Positions 1-12,678 of a stretch of DNA of 64,000 nucleotides are shown here, piece by piece. Every line of letters starts with the position of its first letter. Position 1 is the first letter of the stretch. The notes beneath the pieces are model-generated. The model did not search any database and was not told the DNA's origin. It saw only the letters and a program-made list of their open reading frames with translations. A program made the translations under genes and the position numbers. Location of the stretch: contig NC_033622.1 of NCBI RefSeq assembly GCF_001540865.1, positions 5,725,721 through 5,789,720 on the forward strand. The letters run 5' to 3'. The stretch comes from Ananas comosus (taxonomy: Eukaryota; Streptophyta; Magnoliopsida; Poales; Bromeliaceae).

Positions 1-1412
1 ATTTCACCTCATGCACACATATAGGATTTTTGACGTTCACATAGTTCTCATTCATCATATTATGCAAGTTGTACTCACAATCATGCATCATCACATTTTC
101 ATCATCACTTTACCCTAAAATGCATGCAACAATATATATACATATGCTCAAATGAATGACACATTAGGCATAGAGGGAAGTTCAACAAGTTTGAGAAGCA
201 CCACCCACCTCGTAGGCTTTCAAAGGTGCTCCGATTATTTTCTTGGGATTTTTAGACCTTTCGTTCCTTACCTGCGGCAAAACGAAGCCCTATTAGGCCA
301 TTTTGCTCATATCTTTACATTGGCTTTTCGTAACATTAATCCGAGCGCACCAACGCGTCGGAAATACCCCCAATTGGATTTCTATAGGGTCAATTGTACT
401 TAGAAATTCCTATGAACAAAAACCCCAATTTGTGTACCCTAGCTCCATAGCATCATCAAACCTAGGGTTTGATCTCAAAGAAAAGCAAAAGTAGCTTCAT
501 TCTACTCTAAAGAGTCCATTAAAACCACTCCTAGCTCAATCCAAACCCTAGTTTGGATTCTACCATTAGAGGTGGCCAAAGCTCACCTCAAGCTAAACCA
601 TGGTTTTGATCTCTAAAGAAGCGAAAAGAAAGCTTCAAAGACTCTAAATAATCCACTAAAACCATTTCTAGGTTTATTCAAAGCCCATTTTAGGGTTTTA
701 CTACAATAAGGTTCAAAGCTCACCTTGTAAGCTCTCCTTTTCCAAGCTAGAGAGGAAGAAGATGAAGTTGCTTCACCTCTTGATCTTCTTCTTCACCTTC
801 TTTTCCTTCTTTTCCTTCCTTTCTTTCTTTCTTCTTCTTCTCCTTTGCCTTCTAGAGAGAGAGAGGGAGAGAAGAGAGTGTGTGTGAGGGAGAGAATGAG
901 AGAAAAGGCTCTCTCAGCCCTCAACATAACCCATGAGTTGCAAAAATGCAGCCAAGCCCCTCAACTTTTACTCTTTCACACAGCCTGGACTGGGCTGTTC
1001 GCGCAGGCGGGGACTGGTCTCTCCATCAGGGACCAGTTCCCGAAGGTCCACCCTGCGCAGCCAGAGCTGCTGCGCGCGATGCGACTGGTCTCTCCCTGGT
1101 GGGACCGGTCTCTCGGGGACCGGTCTCTCAGACAGGGACCGGTTCCCGAGAGCTGGTTTCTCAGGACTTAGCCATTTTTCCTCATTTCTCATTTTTCACG
1201 CGTTCGGGGACCGGTCTCTCCCACCAGGGATCGGTCCCTGAGAGCTGAAAATCTGCAGTTTGCAGAATTTTGATTCTTAGCTCTCGAAAACCTTCCACAA
1301 CACTCTTTTACTCATTTTAACACCTTCGGCCTTTCCGAAGTGTACCATTCTCGCACTTTGGTCAATTTCACTAAAATTCGATATTTATTTTCCGAATTTT
1401 TGGTATATTACA
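1..1412 (-). mobile_element. LTR fragment (antisense), truncated by window edge
   Basis: Read on the minus strand this starts with TG at 1412 (TGTAATATACC) and contains repeated GGGACCGGTCTCT-type units (about 1000-1240). A diagnostic block (1140-1210) matches, in reverse orientation, the solo LTR at 41543-44085, including its 'tttggctaagac' neighbourhood and pyrimidine-rich leader (about 770-890). It abuts Tat pol sequence directly at 1413, so it probably inserted there. The outer end lies beyond the window, so TSD and length cannot be checked. The ORFs inside look like low-complexity shadows. That it is an LTR of this family is inferred from the shared blocks and the TG terminus. Confidence 0.6.
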
Positions 1413-4110
1413 CCCAGGGTCTATTGGGACCTTCGAAAGGATAGTAATACCGTTTGGCTTAAAGAACGCCGGAGCTACTTATCAAAGAGCAATGAATTTC
1501 AATTTTCATGATTTGATCGGCAAAATGTTAGAGGTTTACATCGATGATATTGTTGTAAAATTCAAATCACAAGCTGATCACTGGGCAGATTTAGAACTCG
1601 CCTTTGAAAGAATGAGAACATATAATTTAAAATGAACCCTTTAAAATGTGCTTTTGGAGTATCGACAGAAAATTTTCTCGGATCCTAGTACACAAAAAGA
1701 GGATTGAAATTGATAAAAATAAGGCAAAAGCCATAATGGAATTACCACCACCAAGAAATAAAAAAGAATTGCAAAGCTTATTAGAAAAAATTAACTATTT
1801 GCGGCGTTTCATATCAAATTTGGTCGGTAGAATAGGAGTTTTCACATTTCGGCTGAAGAATCAAGAAGAATTTACTTGGACAGAGGAACAGCAAGAAGCC
1901 TTTGAAAATATAAAGAAATATCTAGCAAATCCTCCAGTCCTCATGCCTCCTCGCCAAGGTCAGCCTATAAAGTTATATATATCGGCTGCAGAAGAAAATT
2001 TAGAGTGTTTATTGGCTCAGAAGAATCACAAGAAAGAAGAGCAAGCCATTTATTATCTTAGTCGGCGCTTGCGAGATGTCGAAAAATGTTATTCGGCAAT
2101 AGAAAAATTGTGCCTGGCATTATATTACGTATGTACTAAACTGAGATATTATATTCTACCAATAGATGTGTCAGTAATCTGTAAAACCGACCTGATAAAA
2201 TATATGTTATCAAAACCTGTATTAAGAGAATGAATCGGACGATGGATGTTAGCATTGTCTGAATTCTCTCTTAATTATGTCCCGGCAAAAGCAGTCAGGG
2301 AGCAAGCAATAGCCGATTTCTTAGCTGATCATCCTTGTGTCGAAGTTGGAGAGCCGAAACAAAGTTTAGTCGGTTGTCAACCTTGAACACTCTATTTCGA
2401 TAGTTCAAAAACAGCCGAATCTGCGGGAGCTGGAGTAGTTATACAGTCTCCTGAAGGTTATATTCATCGATTTGCTTTTGAACTAGATTTCGGCTGCTCT
2501 AACAATCAAGCCGAGAATGAGGCCTTGATAATCGGCCTTGAAATTTTACAAGAATTAGAAGCACGATCACTTAAAATCATCGGCGATTCACAATTAGTGC
2601 TTAAACAAATAAATGGGGAGTATCGATGTGAAAATCGAAATCTACAGGAGTATTTAAAGAAAACAATAGAGTTGCTCTATAGTTTCAGGGAGGTAGAGTT
2701 GGTGCATTTATCGAGAGAAAAAAATGAGCAAGCCAATGATTCGGCTCAATCGGCTTTAGGGTACAAAGAGCCGAAAAAAGATCAAGTGAAATAGAGAGAA
2801 GGCTATTACTGTCGGTTCATATACGAGAACCGATGATGATTGCTCCCATTGAAACTCAGGAAGATTGGAGAGTGCCTTTTATTGAGTTTTTGGTTGACCC
2901 TAATAAACGGGTTGAATATCATGTTCGAAAAAGAGCACTCGACTATTGTCTATTAAATGGGCAGCTCTATAATAGAACAGTCGAAAAAGTGCTATTGAAA
3001 TGTTTAGGATCTGAAGAAGCTTTGTTAATTATGGGCTAAACCCACGAAAGATTATGCGGAGCTCATCTAGCAAGAAAAAAATTAAAATGGACAATTCGGC
3101 ACCTGGGATATTATTGGCTAACCATACATGTAGATTGCATAAAATACGCCAAAGGATGTCAAGATTGTCAGTTTCATAGCTCCGTACAAAGGGTTCCCCG
3201 CTTCTGAGATGTATACAATCATTAAACCTTGGCCTTTTCAAGAATGGGCCATGGACTTGATTGGAGAAATTCAGCCGAACTCTCCGGCTGGTCATAAATT
3301 CTTGATAGTAGTCGTCGATTACTTCACTAAGTGGGTAGAAGTAAAGCCTACTAGACTATTCACTCAGAAAGATATTATAGATTTTGTAGAAGATTTTATA
3401 ATCCATCGTTTTGAAGTTCCCGAAACGATTGCAACCGATCAAGGGACAATGTTTACTGGGGAACAGTTCGCTCGGTTCATGGAGTCAAGGAAAATTAAGC
3501 TGCTTCATTTATCACCCTATTATGCTCAAACCAATGGACAAGCCGAAGCAGCGAATAAGGTTATTGTAAATCTTATGAAGCGACATATTGGAAGACACCC
3601 GAGAAAATAGAATGAAAAGCTTTCCGAAGTGTTATGGGCGTGTCGAACAACGGCGAAAACAGCGACGGGAATGACACCGTTTCAATTAGTATATGGCCAT
3701 CAGGCCGTAGTTTCAGCCGAGATAACAATTCCTTCTTTACGAGTTGAAAGGCAGAAGAAACTGACTGCAAATGAGTACAAAACTTTGATGAATGAAAAAT
3801 TATAAGAAATAAACGAGACTCGGTTATTATCACTTGATCATCTTCAAGCTTATCAGAGCCGAGTAAGTAATGCATATAATAAAAGAGTCAAAGCCAAGTC
3901 CTTTTCTGTTGGAGACTTAGTTCTAAGACTAATACTTCCAATTGGTCGAAAAGATCGAGTGTACGAAAAATGATCCCCAAATTAAGAAGGACCATTTTAA
4001 GTTTGCAGAGTCACAAGAGGTAATGCATACTTCTTAAAAAATATAGATGGATCAGAGCATAACAAACCAGTTAATGGAAAATATTTGAGGAAATACTACC
4101 CATCCATATA
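1413..4110 (+). pseudogene. Tat gypsy pol remnant (RT, RNase H, aRNase H, integrase)
   Basis: The partial reverse transcriptase begins mid-domain: PFGLKNAGATYQRAMN at about 1450-1500, then the catalytic box YIDDIVVK at about 1540. Small deletions at about 1630-1690 break the frame. The connection and gypsy RNase H follow (1646-2233), then a second RNase H (about 2390-2790) with FDSSKTAESAGAG and NNQAENEAL, the duplicated domain typical of Tat. Integrase follows: a remnant of the HHCC zinc region (about 3040-3180, CQDC), the catalytic core with DLIG, VDYFTKW, TDQGTMF and the acidic NGQAEAANK (3209-3610), and a C-terminal tail to about 4110. Several stops interrupt it (2234, 3040, 3608). Encoded enzymes would copy element RNA and integrate the cDNA; this copy cannot. 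Confidence 0.88.
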
Positions 4111-4251
4111 GGAAAGTGAATGAAGATATAAGTTGAAATATATTACAGCCGGCAGCCGAATCAAAATAAAAATATAGAGTCAAGATAATAAGTCTTTGAG
4201 TTGATTCCATTCGGCTTCCAAGTGTGATTGTGCGGAATCAGCTGCTCACCT

Positions 4252-5870
4252 TCAACGTTTCATCAAAGGGTGAAGCTTATAGAGTTGAGAAAGCTGATCA
4301 TGAAGCCTCGCCCCTTCATCTTTCTTGACCTTCAATTGGGCTTGTACGAGGGTCCGTTGCTCAGACGTTTGAGCCAAGGCCAATTCGGCTGTAGCAAGTT
4401 CTTCTTTAAGATTAGAGATACGCTGTCGAAGAGCCGATTCTTGGTTTTTTAGAGAATCATCTTGTTGACCCAAATCAGTGATTGGAATTGCCACTTCGAA
4501 AATTTTCGTCTTGAAATGATTAACCCGGTTGAAGTGGTGATCCAAAGATAAGAACTCGGCAGAGAAAGTTTGTTGCCGAGTCAAAAAGGAAGAGAGTTGA
4601 GAGGACAAGGTTTCCACAAAATATTTACCTGCGGGAGAAAGATCTGGCTAGTCTACCAGGTCAAGAAGGAGTGCTCCAAGCCGAACGAATTGTTCCGTAT
4701 TCCGAGCCAAAGAAGGAGGACCGCTACTATACAATTTTAGACACTCATTTAATCTTTGTTGAGTGTCAGCCGACATAACAATAGAAAAGTCTTCCTCTTC
4801 ATTTGAATTAGGGCTTGAAGCCAATAAGTCTAGAAGAGAAACAGTCAACGGGTTTGCTGGTTCAAACACTGGTAAAGGAGCCGATGTTGAAGCTTCGGCT
4901 GAAGGTTCGGAAGGAGGAGCTATACCTATTTCTTTTTCTTTACTATCCCCTTCTCTCTGTTTTTCTTCACTCTCTTTCTCTTTTCCTTGTTCCTCTTCTT
5001 CTCTTCTTTTTAATTCTTCTTCTTCACTTCTTTCTCACTCACCTCTGTCATCTTCAATTTCCTCCGGAGTTGACATCTTTTCCATTTCTTTCTTTTTCCT
5101 TACCTTCTCCACATCTTTCTCAACTTCTTCCTGTTTTTGTTCCACTTCTTGCTTCTTGTCAAGACGAGCTTCTTGGCAAGCTTGTCTTCAGTGTCAGATA
5201 TTTTCTTCCCCAAGAACGAAGCGAAACGGACGCGAGAACTTCTTCCCGAAAGCGTCTGTTTTACCGAAGAAGAAAGTGGAGGTGATCCATTCGAAGCATT
5301 AGAAGAAAAGAAGTCAATCAAAATAGGCTGAGGATTTATCTCGGCTGAGATTGGTTCATTTAGAGATGATTGAGGAAGATTTTTCTCTGATGTGGGTGGA
5401 ACTTCAACCGAAGATGCATCTTCAACGACTGTAGAAGCTAAGGAATGGATCTTCTTCACAACTAATTTGCGCCGCTTTAGGGGTGGCAGAGGAGTAGATT
5501 GTTCGGCTTCAATCGGTCGTTTCTCCAAACAGGGGACCGATGAAGTAGCTGGAACCAACTATATATAAATACATATGTGAGTCAAATGAATTATGCAAAG
5601 AAGAGACGACAAAAGTGAAAGGGCAAAACTCACTACAGAGGGGCAGGGTAAGCCATCAGTATCTCAATCGGAGTTTTCTCCTGATTCTTCTTGAGTAGGT
5701 GCAGGGGGATCGAGTGAGAAATCCCAACTCGGATAAGGCACTACTACAACTAAATAAAATGAGCCGAAAAGAAGATTAAACATGAAAATAGATCAATTAG
5801 CAGGTAACATACTTTCTGGATAAAGAATTTTACGAAGCACCTGTGGCCTCCCATGCCCTAAATTAGGTTG
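4252..5870 (-). pseudogene. Antisense extra ORF of the Tat element, with an intron
   Basis: The minus strand is open in blocks from about 5870 down to 4252. An upstream exon carries LGHGRPQVLRKIL (about 5825-5868). Another carries VVVPYPSWDFSLDPPAP and has one internal stop (about 5634-5750). A GT-AG intron fits 5633-5559, and the next exon starts at 5558. After that come a basic segment, an acidic Glu/Lys-rich stretch (about 4900-5080), and a predicted coiled coil near the C-terminus (4617-4252, rich in L, E and Q heptads). Grande-type Tat elements are known to carry a reverse-oriented ORF after pol; its function is unknown. The first exons look like plant-mobile-domain proteins, which is my recollection, not a search. 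Stops and frameshifts mark it as decayed. Confidence 0.6.
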
Positions 5871-6768
5871 TCCAAATATTGCTAACAATTACTAAATCAT
5901 GCCCTAAATTAGGCTTACCTTAGTTTTCATCTGTGGATATGAACTCGACTTCGTGCTAATAGCATCTCTTTCAACTAATAAAATCACAATCATATATATA
6001 AGTTACGTCTACTTAACACAATGCTCAAGTGTAAATCATCGTGCACATATGCACTTAAAAGGAATTTAGATTTCTACTCACATCAATGCTAACATAATTC
6101 TTAGATGCTCATATACATATGCGTATAAATGTAAGTAGACATAGAAGGAAATCCGTTATTTTCGATGGCTCGAAACCCACCTCGACTTGCTACGTCGACT
6201 CTAGTAAGAATGATGCTACTCACGCGCTTTCCTTCTCTTCACGATCGCCCGAAACACTGAACACGACGAAATCTGCAAAATTATGATTGAAAAAGCAAAC
6301 TTTCAAATTAGCCGCAATTCCCGCAAATTGAATGTTAGTTACCTTAGGTTGTGACTCACGGAACGTGTACGGCACTTAAATGCACGCTCTAGGACACCCT
6401 GCAAGCGTCAATTTGTCATTTAGAATCGCGAATCTTACTAATGGCTTCAATCATTCTCACAATTCCATTTCATTCATCTTTTCATTTTCTCTCTTCTTTT
6501 ATCTGTAAGTTATGAGGAGCCCTAGGATCTTTTATCTAGATACTATCAAACACCTAGAGGGGGTGAATAGATGTAAAGGCCAAAAACCACAAATCTCAAT
6601 GCGATAAAAATTAAATGCAGAAAATAAAAATCACACTGAGATTTACGTAGGAAAACTCCAACTTGGAGTAAAAAACCTACGAGACTAACACGCGAAAAAA
6701 TAATTCACTAAGAGAAAAGATTACAAGGTGATTCCCGACTCCACGGACTCGACCTCTCTTAACCTCCT

Positions 6769-6906
6769 ATGAATCTCGCACAATCCTCCGGGTTGTCCAC
6801 GCCCTCACGCTCGAATTCACGAACACCTCGCACACGTCCGAATCCACGAACGCCGTGCACACATCCGAATCCACGAACGCCACTCGAATCCACGAGCACA
6901 CGATCC
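6769..6906 (+). repeat. Short minisatellite of about 27-bp units (cgaatccacgaac type)
   Basis: Units of about 27 bases containing 'cgaatccacgaacgcc' repeat three to four times at 6810-6900 and keep a reading frame (…RTPRTRPNPRTP… pattern). The mirror copy on the other strand is at 12722-12859. The open frame results from the repeat length being a multiple of three, and I do not call a gene. Confidence 0.6.
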
Positions 6907-7639
6907 GAATCCTCGAACCGTCTTCGATCACGCCAAATCCACGACGCCGTCCATGAAGAACATCATGATTATGGTGATCCTTCGCTTAAAGTAACGATGA
7001 AAACTAGAGAAGAATCTCTAAGCGAAGCATAGATCAATTCGACATATAGATATCAATTTACAATATCTCGAATTGACCTAAAAGAGGTTAATTTGTAGAA
7101 AATAGATTTAGAACGAAATCCTAGCCTCTAGGGTTTCTCAAACATGTATTCTTATGATCCTTAATCTGTAAGAGAAGCCCAATAGCTTATTTATAGACCT
7201 CAGAATCAATTAGAGTCGGATTAGAAAGATTTCGGAATTTTACACTGCATACCGGTACTGCATCAAGTTGGTACCAGTACCAGATAACGAAACGAAAAAT
7301 TCCTCAGACCGCAATACCGGTTACCAGGCCGATGCCGTACCGAAACCAGCTGCAGTACCGGTACCCTGCCGATGTAGTACCGGTACCAGCTGCAGTATCT
7401 AGAATTTGCATCATCTCGGGTCTCAAAAGTATCAAAACCATTTTCTAATCCATAAATCATTGATATTCATGATTCTAATATCATAACTAAGCTTGAATCA
7501 CCATATCATGAATTAAAACCTTACCTGAGCATCGTGATTCATGCCGTGAGATGTTTCTGAGTTCTCGAAGTCTTGGTTTCTTCAATCAACTTCAAACATG
7601 CACCGAACCCTTCAAGACTCCGACTCAAACCACGAAACT

Positions 7640-8045
7640 TGCCAACATAAAATACTTAACATTATCTTCTACTTCTTTCTCTATTCGTTTTCTTTCTTTC
7701 CTTTCTTCCTCTTTTTCTCTCTCTTCTTTTCTTTCACTTTTTCTTTCTTTTTCATTTTGCCCCTGCAACAGCCCCTGCTACTGCTGCAGGAATTCTTGCA
7801 GTAGCAGCAGCAGCAGGAGGGGAGAGGAGAGAGGAAGTAGAAAGGGGAGGGAATGGAAGGAGAAAAGAAGGAAAAAAGAAAGGAAGGAAAAAAAAAGGGA
7901 AAGGAAGAAAAAAAAGATGATTTTTTTTTTTTTTACCTTTCTTTCCAATTCTCCTTCTTCTTCTTCTTCTTCTCTTTCTCTCTCTCTTTTGCTTTCTCTT
8001 TTCACCAGCTGAGAGAGGGAAAGGAAAAAGGATAAGAAGAGAGAA
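7640..8045. repeat. Pyrimidine-rich then purine-rich low-complexity tract
   Basis: About 7660-7760 is T/C-rich, 7815-7920 is A/G-rich, then poly-T (7921-7935) and a second T/C tract to 8005. The halves can pair with one another. ORFs here on both strands are composition artefacts. Confidence 0.8.
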
Positions 8046-8365
8046 AATAAAAAATATATATTCTTCCACTACGTACCCTCTTTGAATCTCACACCACTTC
8101 AATTTTTTAATTGCACTTTAGTCCATTTCATGAACAAGTAGCCTAATGCGTCCGTTTTCGCATCAATTTCTCGCCAAAACAGATTCACCTCAATTATGCT
8201 CTCATGTTCACGCGCACACAAGCAGCAAAAGCCTGTATTTTACAATCTTGTACGCATCGTATAGGTTGTTGTATGCTACCACTTCATGTGGGCAGAAAAA
8301 ACTCTATCCGTTTGATGAGCCAATTGCATGTGCCTAGATGAGTCCCAATGCATGATAGATAAGAG

Positions 8366-8379
8366 TGGTATCAAAGCCA
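8366..8379 (+). other. Retrotransposon primer binding site (tRNA-iMet type)
   Basis: TGGTATCAAAGCCA differs by one base from the canonical plant iMet PBS TGGTATCAGAGCC. It sits upstream of the gag/pol remnants at 9000-14395, on the same strand and where a PBS is expected. Confidence 0.75.
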
Positions 8380-8999
8380 AGAAAAATATTTCTAAGTTGT
8401 CATAATGAACCCTAAACTTTAGGATGACCATAGGGATTTAGGAGCTTGATCAAGGTGATGCGTCTTCTATTTTTTGGATAATCACATTGATAGCCAACAA
8501 TGTGGTGTAGAGAAGAAGAAAGAATGCCCCTCAAGAACTTTTGCTTAATTAGGTCAAGTTCTTTTCTTGCGATGTATTGAGTTGAGCTAAATTATTGGGT
8601 CATATAGTTGGCCAATGTTGCTGTGTTCCATGGCGCCATAAGAACAACCCAAAACAAGATCTATAGTGGCACTATCCGAGGCACTTGAGCAATCATGTTC
8701 TACTGAAATCTGGGAGCTCCGCGACAAATGGCCGCACTAATTGGGATGGTTAAGAGGCAAGCTAAGGCCTTCCGATGCCAAGAGTAGTAGATCAATAAGC
8801 TCCACAAGTTCATATCACAGTAAGAAGGAGCTAGCAAGTGAGTCAAGAGCTGACTCCCAGACCCTCTATACAAAATATTGCTGAGGGCATTACAGTGGCA
8901 GTGGCACCAGTTTTTGCAGACTATGCACCAACAGGGGTGGTGATAGTTGCTCCCCTGAGGACGGACTCAAATACCTCCATCGGAGAGCACATAGCACTT

Positions 9000-11900
9000 G
9001 AGGCGGAGCAAAAGTGAGCTCAGGTGAGCCTCGCCAACTTTAAGTAGTTCAATCTACTGACATACAACAAAGAAGCCATGGACCTATGGGTATTAGAGGC
9101 ATGTGTCAACTCCATGGAGAAGTTTTTTGAGAACTTATACATTCTAGATCGGGAGAAGGTCCATTTGGTAGCACACTACTAGGATAAGGTGGCCTATCAA
9201 TAGAGGAAAACAGCTAGGGCCAACCAACTCGCTAAGTCGCCACCCCCGACTTAGGAGGAGTTTTGAGGAATGATTTTGATGCTTTCTTCCCGACAGTGTA
9301 AAGCAACAATTGGAAGAGGATTTTAAGAATCTTCGCCAATAGAGCTGCATAATAATGGAGTTTGAGCAGGAGTTTTTCCACGGTGTGAATTGCATTCCTT
9401 TCGTCCTCTAGGATGAGAGGAACAAGGCCCAGTACTTTGAGCATGGACTCTAACCAAGGATTTGCAAGATGGTCCAATCTCTCAATTTGCAAACCTTCTG
9501 AGAGGTTGTGGTTTGAGCATTGTTAGTTGAATGAGGTGAATCCGTAGTGCGCGGTGCATGGGAAGCCTATAAGAAGGGCAAGGAGAAGAAAGGATGCCAA
9601 TCGAGCTTGAGGCAGCCTCCTAAGCATCTCCGCACACAATCTCAATCTTGTGGGTCCTATGTTACTCAACCCTAAGACAAGTGCGTGATTTATGGTGTGC
9701 ATCACTGACCCCAGCAGTGTGATCACCGAGAGAGTAAGTGTTTTAGATGTGGTCAACCGGGTCACCTAATAGCAAAGTACTATAGAGTGTGCATCTCCAG
9801 CCCTATCTTCTCTTTCTATTCTATCAACCTCGGGACAATTTTGGGGGTTCCACCTACTACTACATTAGTTGCACGCACGTCTACACTGTGACAGCCCGAG
9901 AGGTCTCGATAAGCACCCGTTGGTTGGGTGTTCGTTGCTCGAGTAGAGGGTCAACTCATAACTGATGACGTCATGGCATGTAATATTTAGTAAATAATAT
10001 AATATGTAGAGCATTACTCGATACAGGTGCATCACACTCATTCATTGGTCAGTCATTTTCTCTTATTCATGAGATTAATATAGTAAAGGCCGCACCTACT
10101 AAATAGGTTCAAGTTTTCGATCATGCATTTTACGTCACTGACTATTTTCCTACCTGTCTGGCATGGATAGGCGACTAGATTACACCGTTGGACTTCTTAG
10201 TATTGACATGGATGGAGTATTTTAATGTAGTGTTGGGTATGTACAGTCTCTCAAGGTACTATGTTACTATTAATTGTGAGAGCTGGGTTATAGTTTTCCT
10301 AAAGCCTAGGTAAAAGGAATTTGTCTATCGGAAATGTAGAAGCTCGCTCTTCGCCATGACCATGTCCAAATCACGAGCTAAGAGGTTGATTAATGGCAGG
10401 TGTGTAGCCGACTTAGTGACGTAGGTGGAAAATCGTGCAGAGATTCCATATTCTAGGGCATCCCCATAGCCTGAGAGTTTCCTAATGCATTTCCGAATAA
10501 GTTGCTTAAAATGCCATTAGATTAGAAGATTGAGTTTGTTATTGACTTGATTCTTGGGACCGCACTGATATCCAAAGCACCATGCCAGATGGTGCCAGCA
10601 GAATTAAGGGAGCTTAAAACCCAATTGCAAGATATCTTGAGAAGAATTTTATTAAGTAGATGTGTCATCAAGAGGAGCCCCAATGCTATTTGTCAAGGAA
10701 AAAGATAGGCCTCTATGGTTGTACGCAAACTACCGTGAACTCAATAAAATCATGATTAAGAATAAGCCAAAAATTGATAATTTGTTCAATCAACTCCAAG
10801 GTCCCAATTATATTTAAATATCAACCTTCAGTCGGGATATCATCAATGAAAGATTAAACTGGAGAATGTGCACAAGATAGTATTCAAGACACAATATAGT
10901 CACTATGAGTTCACTATTATGCCATTCAAGCTTATCGATATTCCGACGGCTTTTATAAATCTAATAAACCGCATTTTCAAACCTTTACTGAGCTGATTTG
11001 TCGCAATCTTTGTTAACAATATTTTGGTCTACTCTCGAAATAATAAAGAACACAAATAGATACTTGAGACAAGTGTTACAAATCTTTGGGTAGAGGAAGA
11101 TATTCACCAAGAAAAAAAAGAAAAAAATTTTGAATGTTGGCTTCGAAAAGTCATTATTGGGACATATAATTTTCGAGATTGGGGAGGTATCAGTGGACCT
11201 AAAGAAGATTGAAGCAGTCAAGGGTTAGCACCGACTAACGAACATCACTAAGGATAGAAGCTTCCTTTAGTCTCATAGAATATTACCGATGGTTTGTGGA
11301 GGGGATCTCAAAAATTGCTACTTCACTTACGCATCTTACTTGTAAGGGGACAAAGTTCGTTCAAAATGACAACGATGATGATAGTTTCAAGTTGTTAGAG
11401 GACTAATTGATAAAGGCTCCATTTCTTGCCTTACCTCTAGCGGGAGAAATTTTTGTTGTGTATAGTGATGCATCGCATGATGATGTTGGGTATGTCCTAA
11501 TGCAAGGTGGGAAAACCATTTTCCTATGGCTCTCAATAATTGAAAATTTATGAGAAAAATTACTCTACCAATGACCTAGAGCTAGCCGTGGTAACCATCA
11601 CCCTCAAAGTTGTGGTGGCATTATTTGTGTGGCGACCATTGTGAGATCTACATGAATCACAAAAGCATCGAGAATCTATTTATGTAGAAAGAATTAAATC
11701 TAAGGCAGCGTAGGTGGTTGGATTTACTAAAGAATTATGTCACCTGGGAAAAGCGAATGCAATTGCGGATGCACTAAGCCAAAAGTCTATAAGAAATCAA
11801 GCTATGGTGATCGCGAGCCAAGTGTCGTTACAAGAGAAGATATGAGAGTTTGAGTTAGAAGTTGTGCACCCGATACCTTGGCAACAACTAACATTAGTGG

Positions 11901-12330
11901 TATAACTGACCTTGTAGGAGAAAATTAAAGAAAAGCAATTGTTTGTTTGTGAGGCTACAAAAGCTACGGCTTGACATCGAAAATAGGTGTGTGGGAGAGT
12001 TTAGTATTGACTCTAGTGGATTTTTACAATTTCGGGATAGATTGTGCATACCGGATGACTGGGAGTTGCAAGAAAAAGTTTTATGAGAAACAAATCGATT
12101 CCTGTATATAATTTACACTAATGGCACCAAGATATACAAGGACTTGAAAACATATTATTGGTGGTCGGAAATGAAGAATGACGTTGAGCGCTACATGGCT
12201 TAATACTTGGTGTGCCAACAAGTGTACACGGAGCACCAACTTTCAATAAGCAAATTACAAAGTCTACCTATACCTATTTGAAAGTACGAAAACATTGCCA
12301 CGAACTTCATGATTAAGCGGGCTTCGATGT
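9000..12330 (+). pseudogene. Tekay-type gag-pol remnant
   Basis: Fragments of gag, zinc knuckle, aspartic protease, reverse transcriptase, RNase H and the start of integrase occur in order but in changing frames with many TAA/TAG/TGA stops. In RT the conserved YRELN (about 10727) is present, but the FxDDILVYS catalytic box reads VNNILVYS (about 11010-11035), so both catalytic aspartates are Asn. The integrase N-terminal region is recognisable as TYYWWSEMKNDVE...YLVCQQV (about 12150-12220). The pattern is consistent with long-term decay by C-to-T/G-to-A transitions. Confidence 0.82.
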
Positions 12331-12339
12331 TGTTTGGGT

Positions 12340-12474
12340 AGTGGTGGATTCTGTTTTGTAGTGGTGGATTCATGTTTGCATTTTTCTTTGTGGATGAAGC
12401 ATGCATGTTTTGTAGTGGTGGATGAAGTTTTTTCTTACTTTGTTTGTGCATCATGTTGTTTGGGTAGTGGTGGA
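12340..12474 (+). repeat. Local duplications of a 'gtagtggtggat' block inside integrase
   Basis: The integrase codons for WVVVD (…gtttgggtagtggtgga) recur at about 12346, 12358, 12412 and 12460 with partial flanks. They look like local tandem duplication by slippage, just left of the hAT insertion. Confidence 0.55.
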
Positions 12475-12678
12475 TAGAGATGTCAATGGGTACGAATATC
12501 CGAAATTTTATCCGAACCTGAACCCGAATGAAGCGGATATATCCGATACTAAATGGATATGGATTCGGATATGGATATCAAAAATAAAAATCCGACGGAT
12601 ATGGATTTTGGCTGTTCCCGACCCAAACCCGAACTCAAGCCGAACCCGAATTTATTTTGCATTATATATATATATATA

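Larger units (their letters stand above)
1413..5885 (+). mobile_element. Decayed Ty3/gypsy element of the Tat lineage
   Basis: A pol remnant runs 1413-4110, followed by an oppositely oriented extra ORF. The order RT, RNase H, second (archaeal-type) RNase H, integrase is diagnostic for Tat (Retand/Ogre/Grande-like) elements, as is the antisense ORF downstream of pol. No gag, protease or PBS is visible: the 5' part was lost or displaced by the LTR at 1-1412. The 3' edge is set where the antisense exon similarity stops, next to a repeated 16-base block (about 5865-5880 and 5908-5923). Stops and single-base indels make it non-functional. Confidence 0.85.
5886..8365. mobile_element. LTR-like / retroelement leader sequence preceding a gypsy PBS
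   Basis: No gene is visible. The stretch holds an LTR-style leader with 'cacctagaggg...tgaatag' (about 6545-6570), a purine/pyrimidine mirror-like tract (7640-8040), and repeated GGTACCGGTAC-type units (7250-7400). It ends just before the PBS at 8366, so part of it is plausibly the 5' LTR of the following gypsy element. 6240-6906 is present again inverted at 12722-13389. I cannot place the outer LTR boundary or a TSD. Confidence 0.4.

Noticed and set aside
4763..5302. Plus-strand ORF of 179 aa, Ser/Leu/Phe-rich
   Set aside because: Antisense image of the acidic, Lys/Glu-rich part of the Tat extra ORF.
7551..8102. Long overlapping ORFs on both strands
   Set aside because: Polypurine/polypyrimidine low complexity gives open frames on both strands; no protein motif.
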